From: Argopecten irradians
Taxonomy: Eukaryota > Mollusca > Bivalvia > Pectinida > Pectinidae
Assembly (NCBI RefSeq): GCF_041381155.1
Contig: NC_091142.1
Location: forward strand, 7,984,778-8,048,777
Length of the DNA: 64,000 nt
Reading direction: 5' to 3'
Part shown: positions 12,640 to 23,759 of the stretch, piece by piece
Layout of the letters: each line of letters opens with the position of its first letter
Numbering within the stretch: position 1 is the stretch's first letter
Program-made: the position numbers and the translations under genes
Notes under the pieces: model-generated
Told to the model about the DNA's origin: nothing
Database searches by the model: none
The model's input: only the letters and a program-made list of their open reading frames with translations

Positions 12640-14049
12640 ACCATATATGCAAGGCAACATTCATTCAATGAAAACATATACACTAGATGTTTTTAAAAGA
12701 TCACAGTGCACTTCACTTTTAAACTAAATATTTATAAAAAAAATACTTCTAACAAAGTTATTAAATTATATATGATCATAAGAGAATCGCTCCGATCGTA
12801 GTTAAACGTACATTTAAAATTTATAAAAACAATTTGAAAATTATTAAATTAATATGCTCATTGGATACACAAAATACATAACATTATGAAATGAATAGCA
12901 ATCACAGACATGTACAATTTCTTAACCTTAAAAATTTGAATAAAAATAGATAAAATATACTTGGGACCAACGAAATCATAGTTAGTGGCACGATCAGTGG
13001 CGTCGCTTGAAGGAAATGAATGTGCACGCAAATTGTAGTTGACTGCCGAAGGCGCTAGAATTTTGGTGATTGGCGGTCCGGGGGTCTCCCCTGGAGAAAA
13101 AAATGAATGGCTGAAATGAGTTTTCTGACGTATTTTTATGATTTTAAAATGTTCTGAACGTGGTATCTAAGTTTTCGAAAAAAAATAACACTAAAACGGA
13201 TTAATTCATTTGCACATTAAAAGTTACCTACATTTAGAAATTACAATTGTAAATGTCGTCATATCTTTCTGCAAACATGTACTGTAATTTTGCCAAACGC
13301 GGCCGTGTCTTTGGTAATTTTCCTACTACACTGCGATTAAATGGTAGAGCAATTTTGATAATTTTGTATGTAAGTGTTGATACTCTCATTATGTCATTTG
13401 TACACATGAAAACGCATTGTTAAACGTTCATTGAATACACCAAAAGGGACTAAATGAAAATTGAATGTATATTTTATTGTGAGAGCAACGAAGACTAGTC
13501 ACATATCAAAGTTCAGTGTAACAACATCCTCCTGTTTTTTTTTGCCAATTGAAAATGTCAATAACGGTATCCATGTCTGTGGGTATGTCGTTGTGCGTGT
13601 ATATGTGACATAGTCAACGCCCATTTAATTTTCACAGGTTTTTCAGGCGTATCAGAACACCAAGCTTGTTTCTGCTGTTGCCGTTCTTGGTGGCATGGTT
13701 CTGAGATCTGAAGGATCGTGTGTATATTGGGATATAATTCCATGTTCTGTCGTGTTTTCGGCTTTGAAAAAGTCAGTTTTCTGACACGAGCTCGCACCAA
13801 CTTTTAGCGACTATAATGTAAAGTGTGGAAACGGATCGAAAACATTTTTTTCCGGAAAAAGTAAACCTAAAAATAAAAGGTGAACCGGATAACACATTTA
13901 CTAGTAAATGTATAATGTTAGTCTCGGTTTCTACGTGAAGTACTGGCTTTGAAAAAAAATGAGAATTGATTGATGTGCAGGCAGTTTTTGCGTCAATGGT
14001 AGCTACGCACCTGGTTTATAATAAAAACCTTTGACCATGAAAATAAAGT
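12640..14049. other. Spacer, no gene supported
   Basis: An 80-residue minus-strand frame at 13558-13800 has no recognisable domain and ends in a His/Arg-rich low-complexity stretch. The phrase GGTCCGGGGGTCTCCCC near 13075 and surrounding text look like repeat debris. No partner was found in this window. Confidence 0.5.
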
Positions 14050-14690
14050 TTAGTACAAGATGACGTAGATAACCAAAAAATTTATTTTTTTCATCAAATT
14101 CAAAGTACCATCTTTAAAATCAAGCGGCAAATTCGGCACGATAATATACGAGTACTATGTTAATGTTAGTATTTCGAAAGCATATTTGTCTACCCCTCTG
14201 TAAAAATAGTCGTGCCGAATCACTGGATTGATCAAATGTGTTACCTGTAAATGATCGAGATCGGGTTATCTCAGTCGAGGGCTAAGATTTTGAAATAAAA
14301 TCTTAGCCTGAAGGCAATAATGCAATGTTCAAAAATGTATGTGAAAAGAAATGCACAAAAAACTGTGTACCAAAACGTAAAGAAAAAAAAGGCGACACAG
14401 GTGCTCCTTGTCGTACACCATGTGTCATCTATAATATTATCCTGACAAATATTTTGAAACAAATAGTTTGCTTGAAGGCGAACTCGTCCAATACTGTTTC
14501 CTATAATATTTCAACGTATTTCTTGTCCGGACGAAATGTCTTCACTAGCAGCACTTTGACCTATATGAAGATTTATAGGGGATTGACTAATAGAAGTTGA
14601 ATTTTTCATGGATTACACAAATGAACGTAGATATGTTCTATCGACAAAATTCGATAGTAGACCACTCGGGGTTTGAATAAGACAAAATGC
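14050..14690. repeat. Unnamed dispersed repeat R1, copy 2
   Basis: Counterpart of 5520-6060, in the same orientation. It carries extra sequence around 14270-14400, including a local palindrome GGGCTAAGATTTTG / CAAAATCTTAGCCT-like at about 14280-14310. The open frames at 14271-14600 overlap each other on both strands and look spurious. Confidence 0.7.
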
Positions 14691-15931
14691 CGTTAAAGGT
14701 TCAACCACCCCTGCCATATATGCATATGAATCAATACATAGAGTTTCAAATATTTCGATAACAACAAGGTTGATGGAATCCTGACAGAACGATAAATAAC
14801 TTACACTGTTAAGCAACATATTACACCTAAAATCACTGTTGGAAGTTATTATGAAACCGAATGTGAACTAAAAATAACGTAGCATAACTGATACAAGAAT
14901 CGGAATAAGGGGGAAAATATAGAAGCTATTAAATTTACTCCTGTCATTGTAAAAAACTATAAATTCTGGATATCCATGTGAAAAGCTACGTTGTGCTACC
15001 CATGAGAATCATACTTATGGGTCGTACACTACATATGGCGACAAACAACATATCGCTACTGGTGCCATGGAGGCCGCCATGATGGATTCGGAACAGCCGA
15101 TAGCCCCATGTTACTAAACTTCAAATTTATCGTAATCGCTACACATCATGAAACTGAAAATCGGATTCAACATAATTAGAATATGTATCATTACAGTGAT
15201 ATCCACATTGACCCCAATCACTCTGTTGATGTTCTTTTACAATCCTTCGATCTTTGTCAGTTCCATCTCATCACTTTCCTCAAAGCATAGTGCCTAATAA
15301 CCAATGTTTTATATCACTACGCGCATAGTAAGTATTACAACGACATGGCAAAGAAAAAGTGTCCAGAGTGTAATTCGTGATTTAATACATAATATTAATC
15401 ATAATTATATGAAACAAGAACTCAATTGTTACATATTTACTTATAAATATATATTTGTTATCTCTCTAAATTAGTGATTTTATGAGGGAATCCATTTTAC
15501 GGTTAGCAGTAATACGGCCACGTGAAGGAAAACAAATGGTATCTTCTTGTACCGTAGGAAATCAAGGAAAATAAGGTAAGCGAAACCATACTATTTGCAA
15601 CAAATTGTATATTAAATAACATAGGCAATATTTGTTTTTCGTGATCACTTTGTTTGGTCAAATTATGTATAAAAAACGACCCACTCTGAGCTGTCATACG
15701 GTAAGACTACATACAAAATACAAATATTTTATAAAGTGTTATTTTTTGGTATGTCACCCTATTTGTTTTGTTTCATTGTGAAAGAAAGGGAATAAACGAG
15801 TTTTGGAGAATTTTTTCTGTCGTTGAGTGTTTGTTTTGAAAGTGTTTTACTCTAGACATTATAAGGCAGCCCATTTCGGCCACGTCATACCTCACGATAT
15901 CATCACAATCTAACAAACACTACTTTAAACC
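14691..15931. other. Spacer upstream of the Mutator-like gene
   Basis: No gene is supported. A short Kozak-like start near 15069 (GCCATGGAGGCCGCCATG) opens only a 16-residue frame and is not called. The left end of the Mutator-like transposon should lie in or near this stretch, but no inverted partner was found downstream by eye. Confidence 0.45.
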
Positions 15932-16682
15932 ATGGGAATCACCAAGAAAAGGTCAAAACCTTCAAAATTTGGATAAGCTGCAGGACGCCACAGCAAAAAG
16001 AGACAGTCGGCGCATTCAAAAGGTGGGAGAAAGCCAAAACCCTATGTACACCATTCATGTACCATTAGTTCTAATGGCATAAAACTAATTATAAGGAAAA
16101 TTCATCATAAATCTGATTCCTCTGCAACAAACATACACTATCAGCTGTATAAACATGCCCTGACCGGAAGGAAAAGAAAAAGAAAAGTAAAACGTGTTTT
16201 CAGTGGTATACCTACTGGTTATCGTTTCGTCAATCTTGGTTTATTAGAAAACCATGTATCAGAACTAACAATGCATACAGCTTTGTGTGAAAAGGCCAGG
16301 GAACTGGCAGCTATTGGTTCCAGCCCGATTCAGCTAGTTGCGGAAGTATCACCTTTTGGACTGGCATCAGTATTATCTATGAATTGTAAAGGTTGCGAAA
16401 AAGATTTTTTGATTGAAACTAGTGAGAGACTTCACACACCATCTTCAAATCATTTCGACATAAATGTGCGGGCAGTCTGGGGTGGACTAATGACTGGAAA
16501 TGGGAATGCCCATCTAAATGAATTTCTGGCTTGCTGTGATTCTCCAGGCATCGGTCAAAAAACATATCAAACCATAGAAAGGCACATCAATAGCTGGTGG
16601 AACGATATCCTATATAAGGATCTAGTGAAAGCAATAGAGGAAGAGAAACGTCTAGCTATTGAGAAGGGCAGCTTTCATTAAG
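15932..16682 (+). pseudogene. Exon 1: N-terminal part of Mutator-like transposase
   Basis: The start ATG opens MGITKKRSKPSKFG, then a stop at 15974, after which the same frame runs open to 16679. It gives a Lys/Arg-rich, probably DNA-binding segment and then the conserved block GYRFVNLGLLENHVSELT. A CKGC pair with a nearby FDINVRAVWGG motif is typical of this transposase group. Donor AG|GTACAG follows at 16683. The in-frame TAA next to the donor restores to Gln by one transition, which suits the family consensus. Confidence 0.8.
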
Positions 16683-16726
16683 GTACAGTTTTTGTAATCA
16701 TTCAGATTATTCAGGATAACAATTTC

Positions 16727-17025
16727 AATATTCGTCATCACAGCATAAACAATATTCATCATTTCATCAATAACTGGTCTTTAATCATTTATACATATGT
16801 GTTATAAAAACAGAAAATTATATAAAATAATTTATTTTGCTTTTGTTGTACGTGCATTCAGTACCTCATTCGATTACTATTTTTATCTTGAAGTAAAGTA
16901 AGAAAGTCAAACTTTTCAATGGTGGCAATGTGTAAAGTAAGTCACTTTTGTAATTGAACAAAAATACTCATTCATCTGCACATGTTTTTGATACACAAAT
17001 ACCATTTGTTAGCACTGTAGAATCT
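16727..17025. mobile_element. TTAA-MITE copy A, degraded, inside the transposase intron
   Basis: It is homologous to 53249-53601: AGCATAAACAATATTCATCATTT, ATAATTTATTTTGCTTTTG, CTTGAAGTAAAGTAAG and CCATTTGTTAGC all line up. The right end AATCT is followed by TTAA (17026-17029). It occupies most of the 385-bp intron 16683-17067. It is the most diverged copy in the window. Confidence 0.7.
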
Positions 17026-17067
17026 TTAAATTAACAAGAGTGTTATTGTTATGCTTTATATTTTCAG

Positions 17068-18270
17068 GAATTCCTTCGATCACAGTAATTTGTGATGGTG
17101 GATGGTGCAAACGTTCCCACAAACACACTTACAATGCCTTAGGTGGAGTGGCCATCATTATTGGGGCAGCCACACAAAAACTCCTACATGTTGGTGTTAG
17201 AAACAAACACTGCTATATCTGTAGCAGAGCAGAAACATTAAAATGCCAACCAACAGATCATGATTGCTTCAAAAATTGGAGCGAGTCTAGCCAAGCGATG
17301 GAAGCCGACATCATCGTTGAGGGGTTTTTAAGAACCAATGATTATGGTATGAGATACATGAGAATTGTTGCGGATGGTGATTCCTCAGTTTATGCCAATA
17401 TCAGAGAAAAAGTGCCAGTCTGGGGATCACATGTCATCAAATTAGAATGTGCAAACCATGCATGCAAGTGTCTTCGCACAAATCTCGAAAAACTTGTTGA
17501 TGCCAAACCTTTTTACAAAGGGAAGGGAAAGCTCTCTAAAGCCACCAGGATTAGGATTGTGTCATTTGTGAGATGTGCCATCAGAATGCGCTCAACAATG
17601 GAAGATAAATCCAAGGCTGAGAAGTTGCTTCGCCATGATATCATCAATGCAGTGCATCATGTGTATGGAAACCATTCCAATTGCAGTTCTGACTTTTGTA
17701 AAGCCAAGACAGCTGATCATCCAAATTCCATTGATCCACTACCATCAGATGATAGCACAGACGTCCTTGAGGAGCAAGCCAGTCAGTGGACAGAGGGAGC
17801 ATCCATAAAGGAGCAGAATTCCCGCCTCAGTTACTTTTTAAAACATGAAGATCTGAAACAATGTGATACTCTTTTGACAGATGTATCTATTCTGTTAGGT
17901 AGGGTAGCTGATAAAAGTGTGCGTCTGCTAGGGAATTTCACGACCAACTTAGCTGAATGCTGGATGCATGTAAGGACTAAGTTCGATGGGGGGGGGGGAG
18001 TCTTCAACCTGTGCAATAGAGATGGCTGGCACACCAGGTGTTAATGCAGGTGGTTTGAGAATGAACTTGGGTCCCAGATGGTCAGCTATAGCTTGGGAGA
18101 ATAGAACCTCTACCCTTCCTGGTGAAGAGTTTAACAACTTGTATAATAAGAGGACAGTTGCTCTTTCAACTTGCAAGCTAGCAAAGAAAAAACCTACTAG
18201 TACTCTTCGCAGATGGAACAGAAAAAGAAGTATCAGTAGAACTAACTCATCAAAGGCAGCACGCAAAGAA
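17068..18270 (+). pseudogene. Exon 2, first part: DDE catalytic core of Mutator-like transposase
   Basis: The acceptor TTTTCAG precedes GIPSITVICDGGW. Candidate catalytic residues are Asp in CDGGW, Asp in VADGDSS and Glu in NLAECWM, the D-D-E order of Mutator-like enzymes. KRSHKHTYNALGG and the CYIC / HACKC cysteine motifs are family hallmarks. A run of ten Gs near 17990 keeps frame; an extra base near 18043 then shifts the frame, and NLGPRW continues in the new frame. Confidence 0.85.
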
Positions 18271-18271
18271 T

Positions 18272-19085
18272 ATGCCTGAGGCAACGGATGTTGACCTAGA
18301 CTTAACAGCAGAGCAGCTCCATACATGTCAAGAAAAGTTTTTGTCACAACATATCGACATAAGTGATGCTAAAATCAAAGAAATAGAAACAGAGACCAGA
18401 GACCAATCCAAGTCTACCACATGGGTACAGGAGCGAAAGATGCGTTTAACATCATCACACTTTGGACAGGTCGTGAAACGAAATCCTTTAATCAAAATAC
18501 AGCCATTAGTTCGACAAATACTATACTCAAAATTCCATGGCAATACACATACCAACATAGGCTTGAGTGAGGAAGAAGCAACTATGACCGAATGTCTTAG
18601 GCACCAAGATGAGAACATCGAAATTGCAGAATCTGGCCTTGTCATTGACTCTTCTTACGAATTTCTTGCCTGCAGTCCAGATGGTATAGTCATGGAAAAT
18701 AACAACAAAATTGGACTTATTGAAATTAAAAATCTTCTTTACAACAAACCCCTTGATCTGACTACAGCTGCCAAACTAAGACATTCCGCAATTTTCTGTT
18801 TACAATTTCCCTCCGGCTCACAAACATTAAGTTTAAAACGAAATCATGTATTTTATTACCAGTGTCAGGGACTACTTAATATCTGCAAACTGCCGTGGTT
18901 AGATTTTATTGTACGAACGCAACATCCATACCAGTTACATGTAGAAAGAATTGCTATAGACAATGTGCTGTGGGAGAACTGGATGTTATCCAAGTTGAAG
19001 GCATTTTATATCAAAGCGATGCTGCCTGAGTTGGCTTCTCCACGCCAAAAATAAAAATCCAGGAATACGTGAACCTAGTACATGG
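18272..19085 (+). pseudogene. Exon 2, second part: YqaJ-type nuclease domain
   Basis: The translation shows WVQERKMRLTSSHFG, then a D-E-like first motif (HQDENIEIAE), ACSPDGIV, and GLIEIKNL. These are the metal-binding Asp and Glu-x-Lys of the lambda exonuclease/YqaJ fold. YQCQG and WLDFIVRT follow. The main frame stops at 19054; one frame over, NPGIREPSTW continues to a GTAGGT donor at 19086. This domain probably trims or processes DNA ends for the transposase (inference). Confidence 0.85.
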
Positions 19086-19240
19086 GTAGGTGAAGTAGTT
19101 ACTAAGTGGTCTTTGGATAGGAAACCATATTTAATAAGTGAATATGAATGTTGAAGAATTTATTGTGGTTTCTTTGTTAATGTACATGTATTGTGCGTAT
19201 CTTTCATAGAAAAGTGCATGTTATTCCTGTCACCAATACA

Positions 19241-19352
19241 TATCGTATTTGACCCAATCAGCGCCCAAGTCTCTATAAGCACCCCTCCTCTTTTTGATGC
19301 CTCATTTACATTTTTTTAAACACCTCGGGTACTTATTGGGTCGAATACAGTA
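19241..19352. mobile_element. Short MITE with CGTATTTGACCCAAT ends
   Basis: Left TATCGTATTTGACCCAATCA matches the inverse of the right end (TACTGTATTCGACCCAATAA). It is ~110 bp, lies in the intron between exons 2 and 3 of the Mutator-like gene, and shares its terminal pattern (GTATTTG..AATNAGCGCCC) with the 54891-55244 element. Confidence 0.65.
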
Positions 19353-19445
19353 TTTCAAATTAAAACACATGCACAACTTATGGATTTTAGTTGAAGAAAA
19401 ATGGTGGGGCAATTCGCACTAATATGTTTAATATCTCCATTGCAG

Positions 19446-20200
19446 TATATGCCAGAAATCTCTGCTCCAAACAAAAGTAAACCGAAATCCAAAAGAAAGA
19501 CTGAGAATTCAGATTGTATCTCCGATCTCAGTGACGACAGGCCAATTGCAACATGTAAAAGGTAAGTATTTAATAGGATGGTAGTAAAAGACTAGGGAAA
19601 AATTTCATTTTCAATTAAAATGTTTTTTACAAAAATTTGGAACCTTGCATTCTTTGTCCGAGTATGGAAAGTATTACAATGATGTGTTTTCTCAATTACA
19701 GAAACAGATGCAAACTGACCAAGTTTGTTGGCAGATCTATTTCTCACCGATTGATAGTCGATGTACAAGGTACAACCTGCTGGTACAAAGGGACTGTGTT
19801 GTCACTTGTGAAGGTAACAAAATTGGTTATTTTTGTTAAAAGAAATTAATGTTATCTGACATGCATAAAACAATATTTGTGTAAATACCAACCCTCTATA
19901 ATAATAATATTATTAATAAGGATGATAATAATAATATTAATAAGGATGATAATAATAATATTAATAAGGATGATAATAATAATATTAATAAGGATGATAA
20001 TAACAATTTTGATAATAAAATTGTAATAAGTTACTATTTTGGGATTCACTATTATATAATACAACATTGTTTTTTTAGTTATAGAGGGACGTGATGGAGC
20101 TGTAGATGCAGTGTACGAAGTACAATATAAGAATGAGGAGGATATATTTGAAGTAGATCATCTTAGAGGATTACAGAGCCAATCAAGTCAAGTTCATTGA
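19446..20200 (+). pseudogene. Exons 3-5: Lys-rich linker and Tudor/PWWP-like domain
   Basis: Exon 3 (19446-19561) encodes YMPEISAPNKSKPKSKRK and an acidic stretch (SDLSDD). Exons 4 and 5 encode KFVGRSISHRL, TTCWYKGTVLSLV, AVYEVQYKNEEDIFEVDHL and end at TGA 20198. The aromatic W-Y-x-G-x-V and Y-x-V-x-Y pattern is that of small chromatin-binding barrels. Exon 4 to 5 joins one base out of phase, another sign of decay or of a mis-set boundary. A separate host gene is possible but matching phases to exon 2 argue against it. Confidence 0.6.
19895..20015. repeat. 24-bp AT-rich minisatellite
   Basis: About four and a half units of a 24-bp motif built on ATAATAATATTAATAAGGATG lie in the intron before exon 5 of the Mutator-like gene. 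The 71-residue minus-strand frame across it (repeated IIIILIN) is a repeat artefact. Confidence 0.9.
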
Positions 20201-20625
20201 CATTTAATGGTATGTCAAACATTTTTGATCATTTTATTAAGGTTGTCAGTTATGGGCCTCCCTACTTTTGTAGAAAAGTAATTCCAAGGTGTCCATTTGT
20301 ATTTTTATACAACACTTTCACCATGTAGATTTTTGTCCTATAAGTGGTACCACATCATTATTTAAGCATATCAGTGGAAGTACAACACTCCTCTATATTT
20401 ATTGCATAATGTCACTTCTGGTTTTTTTTCAATTTTAGTGTGATTGAAGACTTGGACATGTTTTGGAAGTTGGGAAGTTGAAAGGTATTTATAATAAAAA
20501 AATTAGAATTTTTTTTTTATATATCTGACCACTTATTCAGAAAGTTTAGTTTACACAGAGAAAATTGATATGCTGTATGATAAATTTTTTTATAGAAATG
20601 CTTTCAAGTTTACACTTAGCAAAAT
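20201..20625. other. 3' flank of the Mutator-like gene, nothing recognised
   Basis: AT-rich with T-runs. The right end of the transposon should lie here or beyond, but no terminal inverted repeat was paired with the left flank. Confidence 0.4.
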
Positions 20626-20855
20626 AGGGACAATTTTCCTTACAAACAAATAACATTTTGACCTTATAAATACTTTATAAAATCTGCTTGTGAGTGTTAA
20701 AGACTTTGGTACAAAATGACCTGGTTCTGGCATGTACGGACCTGAACAAGGTTTTCATATGTACTATCAGATGGATATATCTATCTGGGCATTAGGTAAA
20801 GGATCGATTTCCTTCGTGGGCGGTTTTATAGTATTCCTACAACAGCACAATAGCA
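20626..20855. repeat. Unnamed dispersed repeat R2, copy 2
   Basis: Same orientation and extent as 6195-6425. A short deletion relative to copy 1 removes bases around CCCCATGG. No coding content. Confidence 0.75.
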
Positions 20856-21719
20856 AGAGGATCATTATAACAATTGAAAACTACTACATCTGTTTTTTGG
20901 AGTTAAAATTAATTTTCCACTTACAGGCCTAGTCTTCATTTACAGCTAAATCATGATTCATTGCATGTTCTATTTCTAAAGCATTATTAGCAGAAACAAA
21001 GACATGTCATCAGTCAACATTTTCACAAGAGTATATTATCAGCTATATAATTTATAAAGAAATAAAGAAATAACAAAGGACAAAGGACAGTGTCCTGTTG
21101 AACACATGCCTTTAAATGATCAATAGATAAAAAGTATTGCCTAATATAACGTGTTGCGTTCTATTCGTTGTTTAAAAACTTAGCAGAAGGTCATACATGC
21201 TGTTGAACAGTCACTAACTACCTTGGCAGTTTGTTCATTGAAAAACCAAACATTCTATAACATATCTTATTCTATATGATAAGTTGACAATAGATAAAGA
21301 TATAAATAAGCATATTACACAATACAATTGAGTTGTAACTTTTAATTTGTTTTAAAGTACAGAGTATTTTTCATCATATTATTGGAAAGATATTGTAAGT
21401 AAATGATAAAGCTGGTAGTCTGAAAGTTCATGTTCACTGTAAATTATCACAAAAAGCCCGAAGAATTAATAACTCTAAGGGACCGTTGCTCTCTTTCTAA
21501 CAAATTATCCTGGATTTAAAAAAAGTATCTTGCACTTTGTGTCCAGTTCATTTACCGACTTGTTGATGCCAATCATGAGAAGGTCGATGGTTGTTGCCAC
21601 TCTTAACCTGTTTGTGGTAACAGTGAGGTGGACCTTCGAAAATACTCATCAACTGCTGATGTGAAGATGATAAGAATCACTGCGATGTTCAATAGTTTCA
21701 CAATATTTGGAAGCAAACT
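20856..21719. other. Spacer with a small AGGACA/TGTCCT palindrome
   Basis: A hairpin AGGACA-G-TGTCCT at 21084-21096 is followed by ACACATGC, echoing the stem-loop plus ACACATGC seen twice at 8064-8460. No gene was seen. Confidence 0.5.
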
Positions 21720-23720
21720 CCTACAGTTTGTTTCTTGCTATCAAGTTGCTTAAATAATAATGGGATGGTACACTTTCCTTTCGGAACATCTGTTTCATGG
21801 CATTCCACTCCACCAAAGCTTCATCTGAGTTAATTTTGAGATGTTTGCACCTGTGGGTTACAGCAGTATTTCCATATGAGTTCTCTTCAGTCAAGGACAA
21901 ATTCAATGATCCCAGAGCTGACATCAATTCTGAATCCTCCATCCTGTCCAACAATGTGTTAATGAACTCGTCCCTGACACTGATGCCATCTATGTCATTG
22001 GCAGTCACCACATTCAGAGTATCTGTGAACTTGTCAGCTTTGAAAGATATGATCTGGGTCTTCGCTTCGAGTTCTGGAGGTTGATGATGGTTGACTGAAG
22101 ATTTGGTTCGACCATAGATAGATCAACACTTGCCTTCTCAAACATTCTGGTCATTGAAACGAATATGGCACAAACGTTACATAGCATATGAACAAAGCAC
22201 ACATGCGTGTAACTTAGCATCCTCTTCCTCCGGGATCTTGTTGGGATACCACAATTGTCCCTCAACCCTTTATCGCTGCCACTGGCCGCTCCAGGTTCTA
22301 GACAGGACAACATAGAGCTTCCTGACAGTCTGGAGGGCACTTTCATGACTGAGCCATCTGGTGTGGACGGCTTTCTTCATGGTTAAGTTGGATTCTGTTT
22401 CTAACTCGCCCATATCTCTTAGGAGTGACTGCATTGCTGTAGTGGTAATACTTAAATAGGCCCATCAGCATCTCGTCAGTGTTTTCAACTTGTGGAATTG
22501 ACATGAAGACTTTGAAGTAGGCCAGTTGAAGTCGATTGTTCATACAGTGAATAGTAACTATGGAGTGATTATCCTCCTAGATTCGCTACTATGCCATTCT
22601 CTCGTCCGAGCATGACCGAGGGTCCATCACCAGCAAATAATGTCATTACAGCAGTGTCTCCATAAAAGTCTAGGGATACCTCTTCAGTCTGGGATTTTTC
22701 CATCCTGTCTTCAATGTTCTCCACCAATGTGTCAATAAACTCATCCCTGATGTCATCAGTACCATCTGTAGCTACCAGATCCAGAGCATCTATAACTGTT
22801 GTAATCTGAGATAAGTATGGCCGTTCTGGAGGTTGTTGATTGTGGACTGTGGTTTTGGTTCGACTATGGACAGATCCACACTTGCTTTTTCAAACAATCT
22901 GGTCAGTGGGACGACTATGGCACAGTACACAGCAGGTGAACAAAGTACACTTTGTTGTAACTAAGCATCATTTTCCTCGGGGATTATGCTGGAATACCAG
23001 ACTTGTCTGCTAACCCTTTGTCACGGCCATTGGATTCAGCATTCTCTAGGTCTCGGACATTGGCAACATACAGCTTCCTTACAGTCTGGAGGGTACTTTC
23101 ATGACAGCCATCTGGTGTGGACGGCTTTCTTCATGGTTAAGTTGGATTCTGTTTCTAACTCGCCCATATCTCTAAGGAGTGACTGCATTGTATTAAGGCT
23201 CTCAGTGCGTACGGTGCTGTAGTGGTAATACTTAAACAGGCCCATCAGCATCTCGTCTGAGTTTTCAATTTGTGGAATGGACCTGAAGGCTCTTGAGACC
23301 GCCAGTTGAAGTCTATGGTTCATACGGTAGATGGTGACTACGGATGGATTATCCTCCTTCAGGTTCGCTACAACTCCATTCTTTCGTCCGAGTGTGACTG
23401 AGGGTCCATCGCTGGCAAATAATGTCATGCTGGTCAAGGAAAGCTTAGAAGTAGTGATGTAACCCGTCATGGCGTTATAAATTGCCTGTGAAGATCCATT
23501 TGGTAGTTGAATTGCTTGCAAGAAAGCCCCACTATGGTCAATGTACCGGGTCATAAGGGCTTATTGTTTTCTTGTCTGTATATCTGTGTACTCGTCGAGC
23601 ATCAGTCCAGAGCTACCACTGTCGATGACTGCCTTCTCTACCTTCTCTTGTGTCACTTCTGCTTGACATTCTACAAACTCTTCAACGGTCCTGTGAATAG
23701 TCTATGTTGCCTTCTTCCCT
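21720..23720 (-). pseudogene. hAT/ZNF862-like transposase relic with internal tandem duplication
   Basis: Read on the minus strand, 23720-23099 gives IDSGSSGLMLDEYTDIQ, then TLFASDGPSVTLGRKNGVV, MNHRLQLAVSRAFRSI, YYHYSTVRTESLNTMQ and MKKAVHTRWLS, the order of hAT-like transposases related to ZNF862/KIAA1586. About 750 bp is duplicated: 21930-22680 repeats 22680-23430, so the middle and C-terminal parts occur twice. Several stops and frame changes break it. The C-terminal part (RDEFINTLLDRMED, AVTHRCKHLKINSDEAL) survives in 22011-21721. It is a dead DNA transposon; no terminal inverted repeats were located. Confidence 0.75.
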
Positions 23721-23759
23721 TTCTCCATGTATCGCAGGTTTACAGGTAAACTTTCCAAA

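Larger units (their letters stand above)
15932..20200 (+). pseudogene. Mutator-like transposase fused to YqaJ nuclease and a Tudor-like domain (decayed)
   Basis: This is a five-exon transposon gene: 15932-16682, 17068-19085, 19446-19561, 19702-19813 and 20079-20200. Domains in order are a basic N-terminus, a Mutator-like transposase (DDE-type, would cut and paste DNA in the nucleus), a YqaJ/lambda-exonuclease-type nuclease, a Lys/Ser-rich linker, and a Tudor/PWWP-like fold with WYKGTV and YEVQY patterns. Splice phases agree for exons 1-2 (phase 1), 2-3 (phase 0) and 3-4 (phase 2). Exon 5 is one base out of phase. The copy is dead: TAA at 15974 and 16679 (probable AAA>TAA and CAA>TAA), and frame changes near 18043, 18272 and 19055. 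Fusion of the three domains is read directly from frame and splicing; function is family inference. Confidence 0.8.

Noticed and set aside
18272-19054. YqaJ domain as evidence of phage or viral insertion
   Set aside because: The neighbouring Mutator-like transposase, introns and the same domain in the ISL2EU-like element show it is part of DNA transposons.
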